Of a stretch of DNA of 64,000 nt, positions 48,353-59,251 are shown piece after piece. Under the pieces are notes generated by a model. It saw nothing but the letters and a program-made list of their open reading frames with translations. It was not told where the DNA came from and ran no database searches. Within the stretch, counting starts at the first letter, position 1. Each line of letters begins with the position of its first letter. This stretch comes from Polyangium mundeleinium (GTDB taxonomy: Bacteria; Myxococcota_A; Polyangia; Polyangiales; Polyangiaceae): the NCBI RefSeq assembly GCF_028369105.1, contig NZ_JAQNDO010000001.1, positions 10,386,501 through 10,450,500 of the forward strand. Reading direction: 5' to 3'. A program made the translations under genes and the position numbers.

Positions 48353-49359
48353 CGGGCCCTCCTGGCCTCGCCCTCGCTCACCGTGTTTTGCCCGGTATCC
48401 TCGGCATCGAGCCACCGCAGACAGTAGCGAAGCCCGTGCTTCAAGTTTCGCAACGTTTCGAGCTGGCCGAAGTTGACGTCGAGATCGACCAACGTTTGCG
48501 CGACCGCGGGCCGGATACCGGTCAGCACGCAACGCGCGCCGATCAGCCCGACGGCCTTGACCAGCTTCATGAAGTGATCGGCGGTCGAGGTGTCGATCAC
48601 CTCGACGCCCGTGAGATCGATGATGACGAACCTCGACTGACTACGCACGATCTCGTCGAGCAGTCGCTCCATCATCTCCGCGCTGCGCCGAGAATCGACC
48701 ACGCCGATCACGGGCAGCGCGAGCACGTCCTCCCATAGGGTCAGGATCGGAGTCGAGAGATCCTGCACGGCCATCCTCAGCCGCGCGATGAGCTCCGACT
48801 TTTCCGACTCGCTGGCGACGAGCTCCTTGTTCCGCAGCGCGACTTCTTCCTCGAAGTTCTTGCGCGACTCGCTGCTGATGAACACCGAAACCGCACCCAT
48901 CTGCGTCCCCGCAGCGTCGCGCAGCGGCGCCGCGTGCACCTCGTGCCACGCGCCCTCGGGCAGGTTCTCGTTGCGGAGGAAGACCTCGGCCGTCCGGACG
49001 GACTCGCCGCGGAGCGCACGGGCGTGCGGCAACTCCTCCAGCAGATAAGGCGTGCTCTTGTCGCCGTGCAAGTACACGGTCGACTCTCCCCATTCCTCCA
49101 CGGGCGGAGCCTTGGGCGAAGGCTCGGTGCCATCGAGGACCCCAAGGAGCCGCTGGGACTCGGAGTTCGCCATGAGCACGTTGCCTACGAGATCGGTCGC
49201 CCACACGCCGACCGGGAGCTGGTCGAAGAGAGAACGCAGGCGCGCGTTCTCCGCGCGCAGCGAGGCTTCGGAGCGCTCACGCTCCTCGAGCTTCTGCTGA
49301 AGGGCCGCCAATTCGGCCTTCAGCCGCTCGATCTCCGAACCTCGAGTACCCTCTTCCAA
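48343..49359 (-). CDS. RsbR-like stressosome protein (PAS-STAS)
   Basis: A 338-residue protein, start TTG 49359 with GGAGGCG six bases ahead. The N-terminal coiled coil (1-40) leads to a PAS domain ('LFDQLPVGVWATDLVGNVLM', 'AAPLRDAAGTQMGAVSVFIS') and a C-terminal STAS domain with 'IIDLTGVEVIDTSTADHFMK' and 'ARCVLTGIRPAVAQTLVDLD', matching the RsbR motifs with phosphorylatable Thr ('DTST'). The sensor part is PAS rather than the globin of Bacillus RsbR, so the input may be a small ligand or a redox cofactor. Confidence 0.88.
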   Translation of the reverse strand: MEEGTRGSEIERLKAELAALQQKLEERERSEASLRAENARLRSLFDQLPVGVWATDLVGNVLMANSESQRLLGVLDGTEPSPKAPPVEEWGESTVYLHGDKSTPYLLEELPHARALRGESVRTAEVFLRNENLPEGAWHEVHAAPLRDAAGTQMGAVSVFISSESRKNFEEEVALRNKELVASESEKSELIARLRMAVQDLSTPILTLWEDVLALPVIGVVDSRRSAEMMERLLDEIVRSQSRFVIIDLTGVEVIDTSTADHFMKLVKAVGLIGARCVLTGIRPAVAQTLVDLDVNFGQLETLRNLKHGLRYCLRWLDAEDTGQNTVSEGEARRARWS

Positions 49360-49677
49360 ACTCGCCTCCAGCAGAGCCGACGACGCACGCGCAGACGCTC
49401 AGGATATACACGAAGCGCATTCGGAAGACGACTGCTGCCGGCACGGTCACGCGAAAACGATCTGCGCCCATGGCTGCGGCCTGTGGGAAACCGCACCCGA
49501 ACACAAGTTCGCCCCAAACAAGGGAACGCATAAAGGAAACGAGCCGCGGTTCAAGACAACGAAGCGTCAACGCTTCGCCGCTTCGTCCACGTCGTCCATC
49601 CTCGATAGCGCGTCCCGATGGGCGCGTACCGCCGGAAAACTGCTACGATGCCCCGATCGTGCTCTCCGCGCTCGCGG
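49360..49677. other. Non-coding region upstream of the stressosome operon
   Basis: These 318 bases lie between the lipase stop and the rsbR-like start. It is less GC-rich than the genes on either side. Several short frames on both strands lack ribosome sites. It probably carries the operon promoter, but no clear -35/-10 pair is visible. Confidence 0.4.
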
Positions 49678-50805
49678 CTAATAACCGCGCTTGCGCAGCT
49701 CGGTGACGACGTCGGCGTAGAAGACCTTGTGCTTCCAACCGTTGCCGATGCCAGCCGAATCGCCGAAGAGCTGCCCCACCTCGTCGAGGTGATCCGCAGG
49801 CAAGCAGCCCCAGAACTCACCACGCTTCGAATCGACGACGCGCACGAGCCCGTCGTTCGGGTACGGGTCGCCGAACCCGCCGTCGAGGATCGACTCGAAG
49901 ACCGAGAGCAGCGGATCCACCGTGTCGAGCTTGCCCTTCCACTCGGCGATGAACGGCAGCGAGACATCGGCGTCGCAACTATCACCGCCGATGTGTAGGT
50001 CCGTGCGTCCCGCGATCGAGGCGTAAAACACGCCCGGCTCGTCAGGATGCGCCTGGTTGAAGGCGGCGATCCCGGGCTGGCTGAAGAGCTCGAGGGGCTT
50101 CCACACGTTCGTCTGCTCGCCGAACTCGTCGTAGAGCGGCGCGCCGATGAGCTCAAGCAGATCACTCACCACGTCCTGCGCGGCCGGATCACTCACGAGG
50201 TCGAGCGCGATGTCCGCGACGCGGGATCCGCCGTGCGGCGTCGCCACCGTGACCACGCTGGCCACGAGATCGGGCCTCAGGTTCGCCGCGACGCGCGCGT
50301 CGAGTCCGCCTTGCGAGTGGCCGATGATGTTGACTTTCTCGTGCCCGGTGATCGTGAGGATCTGCTTGATGTGCTCGACGAGCTGGGCGCCGCGAAAATC
50401 CGAGGAGTTGAACGGATCGACCGCCGGCGTGAACACGTTGAGCTCGCCCTGCGACGCGAGATGGTCTTTGACCTCGTAAAAGTAGGTCACGAACCCGGCC
50501 CCGGCGAAATCTTCGAACCCAAAGAATCCGTGCGAGAGCACGAGCGGATAGGGCGGCCCGAGCTTCACCTCGCTCCCGCCCGAGCCGCCCGAGCCGCTCG
50601 AGATCGAGGACGACGCGGACGACGCGCCGCCGTCCCCGCCCACGCCCGCGCCCGTGAGGACGCCGCCGTTCCCCCCGTTGCCGCCCGCGGGAATCCCGCT
50701 CGACGCGGTCTCTCCGGCCGAACCACACGCAGCGGCGAGGCCCATCAAAACGAGCGCACACGTAGGCCACACATGCGCGGCAAGCGTCCGGTCGAAGAAC
50801 CGCAT
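49678..50805 (-). CDS. Triacylglycerol lipase-like lipoprotein
   Basis: A 375-residue alpha/beta hydrolase with lipobox AAAC (Cys27) and a Ser/Gly-rich linker (30-78). The nucleophile elbow is GHSQGG at 162-167, the oxyanion region 'LVLSHGFFGFEDF' at about 90-100. A loop 'VATPHGGSRVADI' and Asp/His candidates ('DGLVRVVDS', 'PADHLDEVG') complete a lipase class 2-like pattern. ATG 50805 has GGAGGG at six bases and is preferred over 50811. It is probably surface-anchored and hydrolyses lipids or esters of prey. Confidence 0.85.
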   Translation of the reverse strand: MRFFDRTLAAHVWPTCALVLMGLAAACGSAGETASSGIPAGGNGGNGGVLTGAGVGGDGGASSASSSISSGSGGSGGSEVKLGPPYPLVLSHGFFGFEDFAGAGFVTYFYEVKDHLASQGELNVFTPAVDPFNSSDFRGAQLVEHIKQILTITGHEKVNIIGHSQGGLDARVAANLRPDLVASVVTVATPHGGSRVADIALDLVSDPAAQDVVSDLLELIGAPLYDEFGEQTNVWKPLELFSQPGIAAFNQAHPDEPGVFYASIAGRTDLHIGGDSCDADVSLPFIAEWKGKLDTVDPLLSVFESILDGGFGDPYPNDGLVRVVDSKRGEFWGCLPADHLDEVGQLFGDSAGIGNGWKHKVFYADVVTELRKRGY

Positions 50806-50962
50806 TTCCATCCCTCCGAAGGCGTGAGAAGGCAGCATCACGAGCGTCGAACGACGCCCTCGTCGCGTCAAGAATGCGCGCCCGTGGAAAGACGAGATCC
50901 CATCCGATGGGAGCCTCGACTTTGCACCCCGACGCGCTGGACGTTCGGATAGCTTGGAGCGC

Positions 50963-51745
50963 ATGCACGTGGCCTTTCCCGACCCCTCGCGCCGCCGCAG
51001 CGCGTGGTGTTCCGTCCTCGGCGCCGCCGCGATCACGCTCGTCCTCTCCGGCTGTGGCGGATCGGCGGAGCCCGCGAACGATGCATCGCAAGCGAAGAAG
51101 CCTGCGCCCAAGGTCGACGTCGCTGAAAGCCCCGAAGCGCCGAAGGAGGAGCCCGTCGCGTTCCCGACGGCGTGCGCGAACGAGGGCTCGGAGCTCTGCG
51201 TCCCCCCGAACGCCTTCGTGCGCCGCCTCTGCGCCGCAGGGATGCCCGAGATGGCGCTCGCTTTGTTTGCGAAGGGCACGCCGTGGGTGCGCGGATACCT
51301 GGCCCGCGCGACCGAGGCGTGGGACGCGTCGGGCGGCCCGTCGTCGAGCAACAAGCTCGCGTTCGAGGAGGAAGTGATCATCCTCGAAAAGCGGACGCCG
51401 AACACCGGCGGCATGGTCGTGAGCGGCGCGAGCGGCAGCTACGACGTGCTGCGCTGGAACGGGAGCTGCGCCTCGCTTCAGGCCGAGGAGATCCGGATGC
51501 GCGTGCCCCCCGAGCCGCTCCACGCCGAGATCCCGTGGCGCAAGCTCGACGACAACGTGCAAGAAGCGCTGATCAAGGACGAGAAGATCGCGACGCGCGC
51601 GGCCGAGCAGAAAAAAGAGTGCAAGGGCGTGTCGTCGGGGCAGACGAACGCGAAGTGCGAGAAGGCGCAGAAAGCGCTGGGGAAGGCGATCGTGGCGTTC
51701 GTGCGCCGCGGGGGCGCGCTCCCGCCGCCGCCCGCGCTGCCGTGA
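50963..51745 (+). CDS. Lipoprotein of unknown function (260 aa)
   Basis: A 260-residue lipoprotein (lipobox LSGC, Cys near residue 31) followed by a Pro/Ala/Lys-rich linker, then a globular part with Cys pairs ('TACANEGSELCVPPNAFVRR', 'SCASLQAEEIRMRVP') and a C-terminal Lys-rich helix. ATG 50963 is preferred over 50954. Not recognised. It is followed by a broken heme-c gene. Confidence 0.72.
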   Translation: MHVAFPDPSRRRSAWCSVLGAAAITLVLSGCGGSAEPANDASQAKKPAPKVDVAESPEAPKEEPVAFPTACANEGSELCVPPNAFVRRLCAAGMPEMALALFAKGTPWVRGYLARATEAWDASGGPSSSNKLAFEEEVIILEKRTPNTGGMVVSGASGSYDVLRWNGSCASLQAEEIRMRVPPEPLHAEIPWRKLDDNVQEALIKDEKIATRAAEQKKECKGVSSGQTNAKCEKAQKALGKAIVAFVRRGGALPPPPALP

Positions 51746-51764
51746 AAGAAGAAGGAGAGGCTTC

Positions 51765-52065
51765 GTGCCAAGTCTCGCGAAAGGCTTGGGGATCGCGGCG
51801 ATGACGTTTCTCGCCGCGGCCTCGATCGGCTGCCGCCAGGACGACGATCCGGACAGCGCGGACGAGCTCTGGACGCGGATCCAGGACGCGAAGTTCCGCA
51901 CGTAGACGCGCGCCCGGCTACGAGACCCGGAAAGGTTCGAGCGCGCGTCATGGGACCTCGGTGGAAATCTTCATGAACGACGTGATCGCGGACGCGCCGT
52001 CGATCTGCACCGATTGCCACGCCGTCGGCGCGGACATGGTGCGCGCGTTTGATCTCCCGCCGTGA
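51765..52065 (+). pseudogene. Broken heme-c lipoprotein gene (cytochrome P460-like)
   Basis: GTG 51765 opens a lipoprotein-like N-terminus with a Cys after 'AAAASIG' and reads 'DELWTRIQDAKFRT' to a TAG at 51903. The frame one base on then continues the same protein: 'RAPGYETRKGSS', 'HGTSVEIFMNDVIADA' and 'PSICTDCHAVGADMVRAF' to a stop at 52065. The CTDCH is a heme-c CxxCH motif. A two-base loss at 51905 explains both the stop and the shift. About 50 residues expected between 'MNDVIADA' and 'PSICTDCH' also seem missing. The family call is from memory of P460-like sequences. Confidence 0.65.
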
Positions 52066-52160
52066 CCCTGTTCGCCTCGCACGAATTTGATCTGCCGGCG
52101 AAACAGTTTGTCCGATAGTGGGGCGCCGGACGGACCGGCCACAGGTTCGGGGTTTGTCCC

Positions 52161-55100
52161 ATGAAACGAACACGCTGGATGGTGACGCTCACGACGGCGG
52201 CCTTGCTCGTCGCGTGCGGAGGAGAGGAACCCGGAGGCTCGGGTACGACGACGAGTTCGAGCGGCAGCGGCTCAGGATCCGGCGGGCTCGGCGGCGCGGG
52301 CGGCACCGGTGGCATCGGTGGGGCCGGTGGATCCGGCGGCATCGGCGGCATCGGCGGTTCGGGCGGCACCGGCGGCGAAGGCGGGGCCGGCGGCGCGGGC
52401 GGCATCGGCGGTGCAGGGGGCGCGGGGGGATCCGGCGGCATCGGCGGCGCGGGCGGCGCAGGAGGATCCGGCGGCGCGGGTGGTTCGGGCGGCGCGAGCG
52501 CGCTCTGCGGAGATGGATCCGTCGAGGGCGCGGAGGGCTGCGACGATGGCAACACCGTCCCGTCCGACGGGTGCGACGATCAATGCGCCGTCGAGCTTGG
52601 CTGGACTTGTGACGGCGCGCCGAGCACATGCAGCGCGCTCTGCGGCGACGGCATCCTCGCGGGCGTCGAGGCCTGCGACGACGGCAACATGGCCCCGAAC
52701 GACGGCTGCGACAGCACATGCGCCGTCGAGCTCGGGTGGACTTGCAACGGCATGCCGAGCGCCTGCGCGACGAGCTGCGGGGACGGCATCTCCGCAGGCA
52801 ACGAGGCCTGCGACGACGGCAACACCACGGCGAACGACGGCTGCAGCGACGCCTGCGTCGTCGACGCTGGATGGACCTGCACCGGCGCGCCGAGCGCATG
52901 CGACACGACCTGCGGTGACGGCATTTCCACGGGCAATGAGGCCTGCGACGACGGCAACACCACGGCGAACGACGGCTGCAGCGACGCCTGCGTCGTCGAG
53001 GCTGGATGGACCTGCACCGGCGCGCCGAGCGCATGCGCCGCGACCTGCGGCGATGGGCAGAAGGTCGGCGCGGAGAGCTGCGACGACGGCAACACCACAG
53101 CGAACGACGGCTGCAGCGACGCCTGCGTCGTCGAGGCTGGATGGACCTGCACCGGCGCACCGAGCGCATGCGCCACGACCTGCGGCGACGGCATCCCCGC
53201 GGGCAACGAGGTCTGCGACGACGGCAACACCGCGACCGACGACGGCTGCCTGCCCTCCTGCCAGGCGCCTTCCGGCGACTCCTGCGCGGAGCCCCTCACG
53301 CAGAAAAATGCGCTCGTCATCGGCAACGTCCATCGATGGAACCTCGCCGAAGCAAGCGTCGCGACGGCCAACGGCGCGTTCGCCTGCGACCCCAACGGCA
53401 CCGGCCCGGACGCGGTCATCAAGTACGTGAAGACCTCGCCGGACCTCGCGAATGGCGGCAAGCTCCTGCACGTCGAGGCCCGCACCTCGCAGACCGCCGC
53501 GAGCGCCCTGCTCGACATCGAGATCATGAGCGGCACGTGCGACCCCACGCTCGCCGTCTCGGAGAAATGCCTCTGGTACAAGCAGATGTGGGGCGCGAAC
53601 GTCGACGGCCCGCCCGGGACCTATTTCGTTTGGGTTGCAAAGAATGCGCCCGGCGCGCCCTTCCCGCCCGTCGCAGTGACGATCGAGGAGATCGATCCCG
53701 CGGCCGCGGAAGGCGAGGGCTGCTTCGCGCCGTACACGACGGCGAGCGCGAATTACACGCCGCCTGCGCAGCCCGAGGACCCGCACGTATGGGCGCTCCC
53801 GGACACGGTGAACGCGTTCGACATGGCCGCGACCTGGGGCGAGCCGGGCTCGATCTCCTGCGACAACCACACCACCTACGGCGACATCCACGGCGTGGAC
53901 GCGGTCATCGAGTACGACAAGGCCTCGCCCACGAGCATCCTGCAAGTCGAGGTGCAGAACCTCGATCCGGTCCTCACGCAAAGCGCGCTCAACGTCGAGG
54001 TCCTGAACGAGTGTGATCCCGAATCACCGACGAAGGTCTCGTACAACTGCCGCGCGAACGCCGACGCGCACAACCTCTCGTTGCCAGCGCCCCAGGGCCC
54101 GCTCTACGTCTGGGTGAGCACCGAGGCGACGAGCCAGGACTTCAACGGCGCGACCGTGAAGATCCGCGAGATCAACCCCGGCCTCGGCGAGAGCTGGGGA
54201 ACGGCGGAGCCCCTCACGGCTGGCACAGTCCCCATCACCCCGACGTCGACGATGCGCCTCGACGTGCCGAGCTGCTTCCCCGCCGGCGTGAACGTGCACT
54301 GGTACGTCTACACGGTGCAAAACGGCGGCGTCTCGCTGCAATCGAACCCCCCCACGGGCACGCTCGCGCTCTTCGGCGAAGGCAACCAGCAGATCTTCTG
54401 CGGCCCGGGGAGCCCCCTCGCGAGCCTCGGAGGCGCCTACCCGCCGGGCACGAAGTTCTACCTCGCGGTGCCCGTGGGCGGCACCATCACGTCGCTCGCG
54501 GTCTCGGACATCCTCTACAACGGCGTGAAGACGCTCGTTCCGCTCGGCGTCACGTTCCCCTCGTCGGCCTCGACGACGTACGGCATGGCCGTGAGCGGCA
54601 CGGAGATCTTCCTCGGCGGCCTGAGCAAGGTCTTCCAGTTCCCGATCGCGGGCGGCGCGCAAGCCGTCGAACGAGGCACGGCCGACGGCCTGACGACGAC
54701 GCACCTCGGCTACGATCTCACGTTCGCAGACGGCCAGCTCTTCAGCGTCGACAGCACCACGACGGCGAGCGCGAACCGCCTCTTCCGCATCCTGAACGGC
54801 ACGACCTGGGGCCCGACGACCTGGGATCTCACGCCGTCCTATCCCGCGACCTCGGGCTCCTACACGGTCGCGTTCGACGGGACGAACGTCTTGCTCGCGA
54901 CACGAAATACGGCGGGGAAGGTCGACTTCTACGCGTTCCCGACGACGGCGCCGAGCGCGGCGGTGCACCTCGGGACGAACACGAGCGTGGACTCGGTGGT
55001 GGGCCTCGCGGCCGACACACAGTTCCTCTACGTCGCGGGGCGCGAGGTGAGCACGTCGAGCGAAGGCGTCCTCCGCATCCCACGCGCCGCCATCACGAGC

Positions 55101-55379
55101 GCAGCGACGAGGCTCGCGACGGTCAACACGGACAGCGCGGGCCCGACGAACATCGAGCTCGACGACCTCGTCGCCCCGCAGCACCTCTACGTGCGCTCCT
55201 ATGGCGGATTCATCCACGCGGTCGTGGATCCGGCGGGCGCTGCGTTCACGCACATCCCGAGCATCTCGACGCTCGGCGACACGACGGACTACGCGATGAC
55301 GTTCGACCGAGCGACGAAGACGCTCTACTTCGTGGAAACGTTGACGGCCACGAGCGGCGCGGTCTGGAAGATCCAGTGA
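52161..55379 (+). CDS. Large surface lipoprotein with Myxococcus Cys-rich repeats
   Basis: A 1,072-residue lipoprotein (lipobox LVAC, Cys19). Residues 25-110 are an almost pure Gly/Ser/Ala linker. Residues about 115-375 are six Myxococcus-type disulfide repeats with the pattern CGDG....(A/G)E.CDDGN....DGC...C and a closing W(T)C.G.PS.C, about 42 residues each. The C-terminal 700 residues are beta-rich with several 'TPPAQPEDPHVW'-type domains and a last propeller-like part ('FDGTNVLLATRNTAGKVDFY'). It is probably exposed on the cell surface. Nearly identical repeats 3-5 suggest recent expansion. Confidence 0.88.
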   Translation: MKRTRWMVTLTTAALLVACGGEEPGGSGTTTSSSGSGSGSGGLGGAGGTGGIGGAGGSGGIGGIGGSGGTGGEGGAGGAGGIGGAGGAGGSGGIGGAGGAGGSGGAGGSGGASALCGDGSVEGAEGCDDGNTVPSDGCDDQCAVELGWTCDGAPSTCSALCGDGILAGVEACDDGNMAPNDGCDSTCAVELGWTCNGMPSACATSCGDGISAGNEACDDGNTTANDGCSDACVVDAGWTCTGAPSACDTTCGDGISTGNEACDDGNTTANDGCSDACVVEAGWTCTGAPSACAATCGDGQKVGAESCDDGNTTANDGCSDACVVEAGWTCTGAPSACATTCGDGIPAGNEVCDDGNTATDDGCLPSCQAPSGDSCAEPLTQKNALVIGNVHRWNLAEASVATANGAFACDPNGTGPDAVIKYVKTSPDLANGGKLLHVEARTSQTAASALLDIEIMSGTCDPTLAVSEKCLWYKQMWGANVDGPPGTYFVWVAKNAPGAPFPPVAVTIEEIDPAAAEGEGCFAPYTTASANYTPPAQPEDPHVWALPDTVNAFDMAATWGEPGSISCDNHTTYGDIHGVDAVIEYDKASPTSILQVEVQNLDPVLTQSALNVEVLNECDPESPTKVSYNCRANADAHNLSLPAPQGPLYVWVSTEATSQDFNGATVKIREINPGLGESWGTAEPLTAGTVPITPTSTMRLDVPSCFPAGVNVHWYVYTVQNGGVSLQSNPPTGTLALFGEGNQQIFCGPGSPLASLGGAYPPGTKFYLAVPVGGTITSLAVSDILYNGVKTLVPLGVTFPSSASTTYGMAVSGTEIFLGGLSKVFQFPIAGGAQAVERGTADGLTTTHLGYDLTFADGQLFSVDSTTTASANRLFRILNGTTWGPTTWDLTPSYPATSGSYTVAFDGTNVLLATRNTAGKVDFYAFPTTAPSAAVHLGTNTSVDSVVGLAADTQFLYVAGREVSTSSEGVLRIPRAAITSAATRLATVNTDSAGPTNIELDDLVAPQHLYVRSYGGFIHAVVDPAGAAFTHIPSISTLGDTTDYAMTFDRATKTLYFVETLTATSGAVWKIQ
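52624..53250 (+). repeat. Tandem 126-bp Cys-rich repeats within the lipoprotein gene
   Basis: Five of the six disulfide repeats lie here in register, 126 bases per unit (42 codons). Units 3-5 share long identical stretches, for example around GCGACGACGGCAACACCAC. This fits tandem duplication or gene conversion. Confidence 0.8.
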
Positions 55380-55400
55380 TCCGCGCCGCCGCCCGCCCGG

Positions 55401-55676
55401 CTACTTGCTCTCCTCGGGCTTGAAGTCGGGCGGGAGCGCGGCGCCCTCGCCGAAGAAGTACTTCTCGCACTCGGTCATCCAGATGCGCTGACCGTGCTCG
55501 CTCATGAGGTCGAGGCGGAACTCGTTGATGAGCATCTTCGAGTGCTCGAGCCACATCTTCCACGCCTGCTTGGAGACACCATCGAACACGCGCTGGCCGA
55601 GGGGCCCCTTGAAGGGCGGCTTCTCCATCCCTTCCGCCTCCTGACCGAGCTTCACGCACTGCACCATCCTCGCCAT
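55401..55676 (-). CDS. Fe(2+)-trafficking protein YggX
   Basis: A 91-residue protein matching the YggX family over its length: 'MVQCVKLGQEAEGMEKPPFK', 'GPLGQRVFDGVSKQAWKMWL', 'INEFRLDLMSEHGQRIW', 'CEKYFFGEG'. The N-terminal Cys ('QCVKLG') is the conserved one. ATG 55676 is chosen; the longer frame to 55820 is not conserved-looking. YggX protects Fe-S enzymes from oxidants and is thought to deliver iron. Its promoter should lie between 55677 and 55900. Confidence 0.93.
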   Translation of the reverse strand: MARMVQCVKLGQEAEGMEKPPFKGPLGQRVFDGVSKQAWKMWLEHSKMLINEFRLDLMSEHGQRIWMTECEKYFFGEGAALPPDFKPEESK

Positions 55677-55923
55677 GTCGACCTCGCTGGGAAGAGCCTT
55701 CACCCGGCTGGGGGCGCCCATCCGGCGCCACCCTGGGGGTCCCTCTCCGTCTAGTCGAGGCTCGAAAGGTCGTCGAGGGGCGCGCCGAAGACGCGCAAAC
55801 GTTGACGGTCCCAAACACAAGCTCCAAGCATCACGGAAGCCTCGCCCCAGGAGCTGAGGGTACGGAGGAGGGGCGCGAGCCGAGCTCGTCCGCTCGCAAC
55901 GTCCGAAGCGCCCGAACGAGGGG

Positions 55924-55951
55924 TTGACGCCAAAGGCTGGTGTCCTATGCT
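55924..55951 (+). promoter_or_regulatory. Sigma-70-type promoter of ssrA
   Basis: TTGACG (55924-55929) and TATGCT (55946-55951) are separated by 16 bases. The -10 box ends 41 bases upstream of the mature tmRNA 5' end, leaving a short 5' leader for processing. Confidence 0.65.
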
Positions 55952-55991
55952 TTCGGGGCTCGGGCCTGACGAAGGTCCGAGGTCACCACGA

Positions 55992-57546
<1,555 letters not shown>

Positions 57547-57548
57547 GG

Positions 57549-57731
57549 CTATGCGGCCCTCCGGAGGTAGGGAATCCAAAGCTTCGGGTCGACCGGTTCA
57601 ACCGGTAGCAAGCCACTGTCACGGAACGAGAAGTAGCTGCGCCCCGCGGCCACGATGACGTGGTCCGAAAGCGGAACCCGCAATACCTCGCCCGCGTTGT
57701 ACGCGAGGATCGTCAGAATCAAGTCATCGAA
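57549..57731 (-). pseudogene. RadC/JAB-domain gene fragment
   Basis: A frame of about 60 residues ends two bases before the integrase start and reads 'LSDHVIVAAGRSYFSFRDSG' with 'FDDLILTILAYNAGEVLRVP' before it. The pattern 'EVL.(I/V)PL.DH(V/I)IV......FSF(R/A)..GLL' fits the C-terminal end of the RadC (JAB/MPN) domain. The catalytic HxHxxxG part that should come before it is missing because the IS701-type element begins at 57737. Such RadC-like genes occur in integrative elements. Assignment by motif only. Confidence 0.5.
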
Positions 57732-57736
57732 GCTAG

Positions 57737-59247
57737 CACTACTCTGCCATCCTGACCGACCCTGCCCGCGACCTGACGCGTGCCGAGCTTGATCTACGGC
57801 CCTTCGTGGTCTGCCGTGGCGAAAAATTTGGCCCAGCGTCTTCCCTTGCGCTGGTTTGCCCGCGTGACCGCCGTCAAACCCACATTCGAGAGTGACGAAC
57901 TTCCTGAGGAACACTGGGAGCGCGAGTTCGAGCACTGGTTTGCACCGTTCCTGCACGAGTTCGGCTACCCGTCCCAGCAGAAGTGGGGCCGGTCTACCTA
58001 CGTGGGCTGCTCGGGCCAGGCGACCGCAAGAGCATCGAGCCGATGGCCGCGCGAGTTTGCCCAGGTGAGACGCAGCAGCTTCACCCCTTCATCTCGACCT
58101 CTCGCTGGGACACGGCCGGGCACGAGCGCGTGCTCCTCGAGAAGGCTGGAGCGCTCGTCGGCGGCAAGAACGCCCACCTCATCATTGACGACACCGCAAT
58201 TCCAAAGAAGGGAACGCACTCGGTCGGCGTCGCGCATCAGTACTGCGGGCAACTCGGCAAGAACGCCAACTGCCAGGCTCTCGTCTCCATCACGCTTGCG
58301 CGTGACGAGGTGCCCGTCCCGGTCGCGCTCCGGCTTTACCTCCCGAAGGAATGGGCGCGCGATCCAGAGCGACGGCGACGCGCGAAGGTACCCGAGGACG
58401 TGGTATTCCGGACGAAGTGGCAGATCGCGCTCGCCGAGATCGAGCGCATCATGCGCAGCGGCATCGAGTTCGGCGATGTCTTGGCGGACGCGGGGTACGG
58501 CGCGTGCGCCGCGTTCCGGCGTGGGCTTTCGGAGTTGAAGCTGAAGTGGGCAGTGGGCGTGAATCCGAACCAGCTCGTCTATCCGAAGTCCGTTCGTGTG
58601 GCCGCGCCCGAGCGAACACGACCAGGCGGGCGTCCGCCAAAGCGTGGGAAGGTGTCGGCTGCTCCGAGGAAGGCGCAGGAGGTATTCTCGACGCGCGCAA
58701 AGAACGGCTTCAAGGAGGTACAATGGCGTGACGGGACGAAAGGCCCGCTCTCCGCGTCGTTTGCCGCCATCCGCGTGCGTGTGGCTGATGGGCCGAAGGT
58801 CATCGGACACAATCGTGGGCCAGGCGAAGAAGCCTGGCTCGTCTGCGAAAAGCGCGCGAACGGCGTGCGGAAATATTACCTTTCGAACTACCCGCCCGAC
58901 ACCGAACTCGGAACGCTCGCCTCGGTGATCAAGGCGCGCTGGGCTTGCGAGCAAGCACATCAGCAGATGAAAGAGGAGCTCGGACTCGACCATGTCGAGT
59001 GCCGCTCCTGGCACGCGCTGCATCATCACGCGCTCCTGACGATGATGGCCTTCGCCTTCCTTCAGCACCTACGCAACGCCGAAAAAAACGCTTGGGCACA
59101 GCGGCCCACCGCCTGAACCGTCGCTACCGGAGATCCGGCGGCGACTGATTCAAAGGCTCGCTGCGCCCATGAGATGCGCGCGGTGCGGAGCGACGGTGCG
59201 GGCGCTCGTGCCGATATGAAGGTGTGGTTGGTGGTGGCAGAGTAGTG
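57737..59247. mobile_element. IS701-type insertion sequence (1,511 bp)
   Basis: Terminal inverted repeats CACTACTCTGCCA (57737-57749) and its complement TGGCAGAGTAGTG (59235-59247) are perfect over 13 bp. They are bounded on both sides by CTAG (57733-57736 and 59248-59251), a 4-bp target duplication as known for IS701 elements. The one gene is a frameshifted DDE transposase. The right end abuts the IS1182-type element. Confidence 0.8.
57864..59116 (+). pseudogene. IS701-family transposase, one-base frameshift
   Basis: GTG 57864 starts 'KPTFESDELPEEHWEREFEH' and 'FGYPSQQKWG'; a missing G in the run near 57987 shifts the frame to the long remainder beginning 'GPVYLRGLLGPGDRKSIEPM'. This contains DDE-type blocks 'KNAHLIIDDTAIPKKGTHSV', 'GDVLADAGYGACAAFRRGLS' and 'ARWACEQAHQQMKEELGLDH'. 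With the base restored it would be about 417 residues, normal for the family. It could also be a sequencing error or a programmed shift. Confidence 0.75.
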
Positions 59248-59251
59248 CTAG

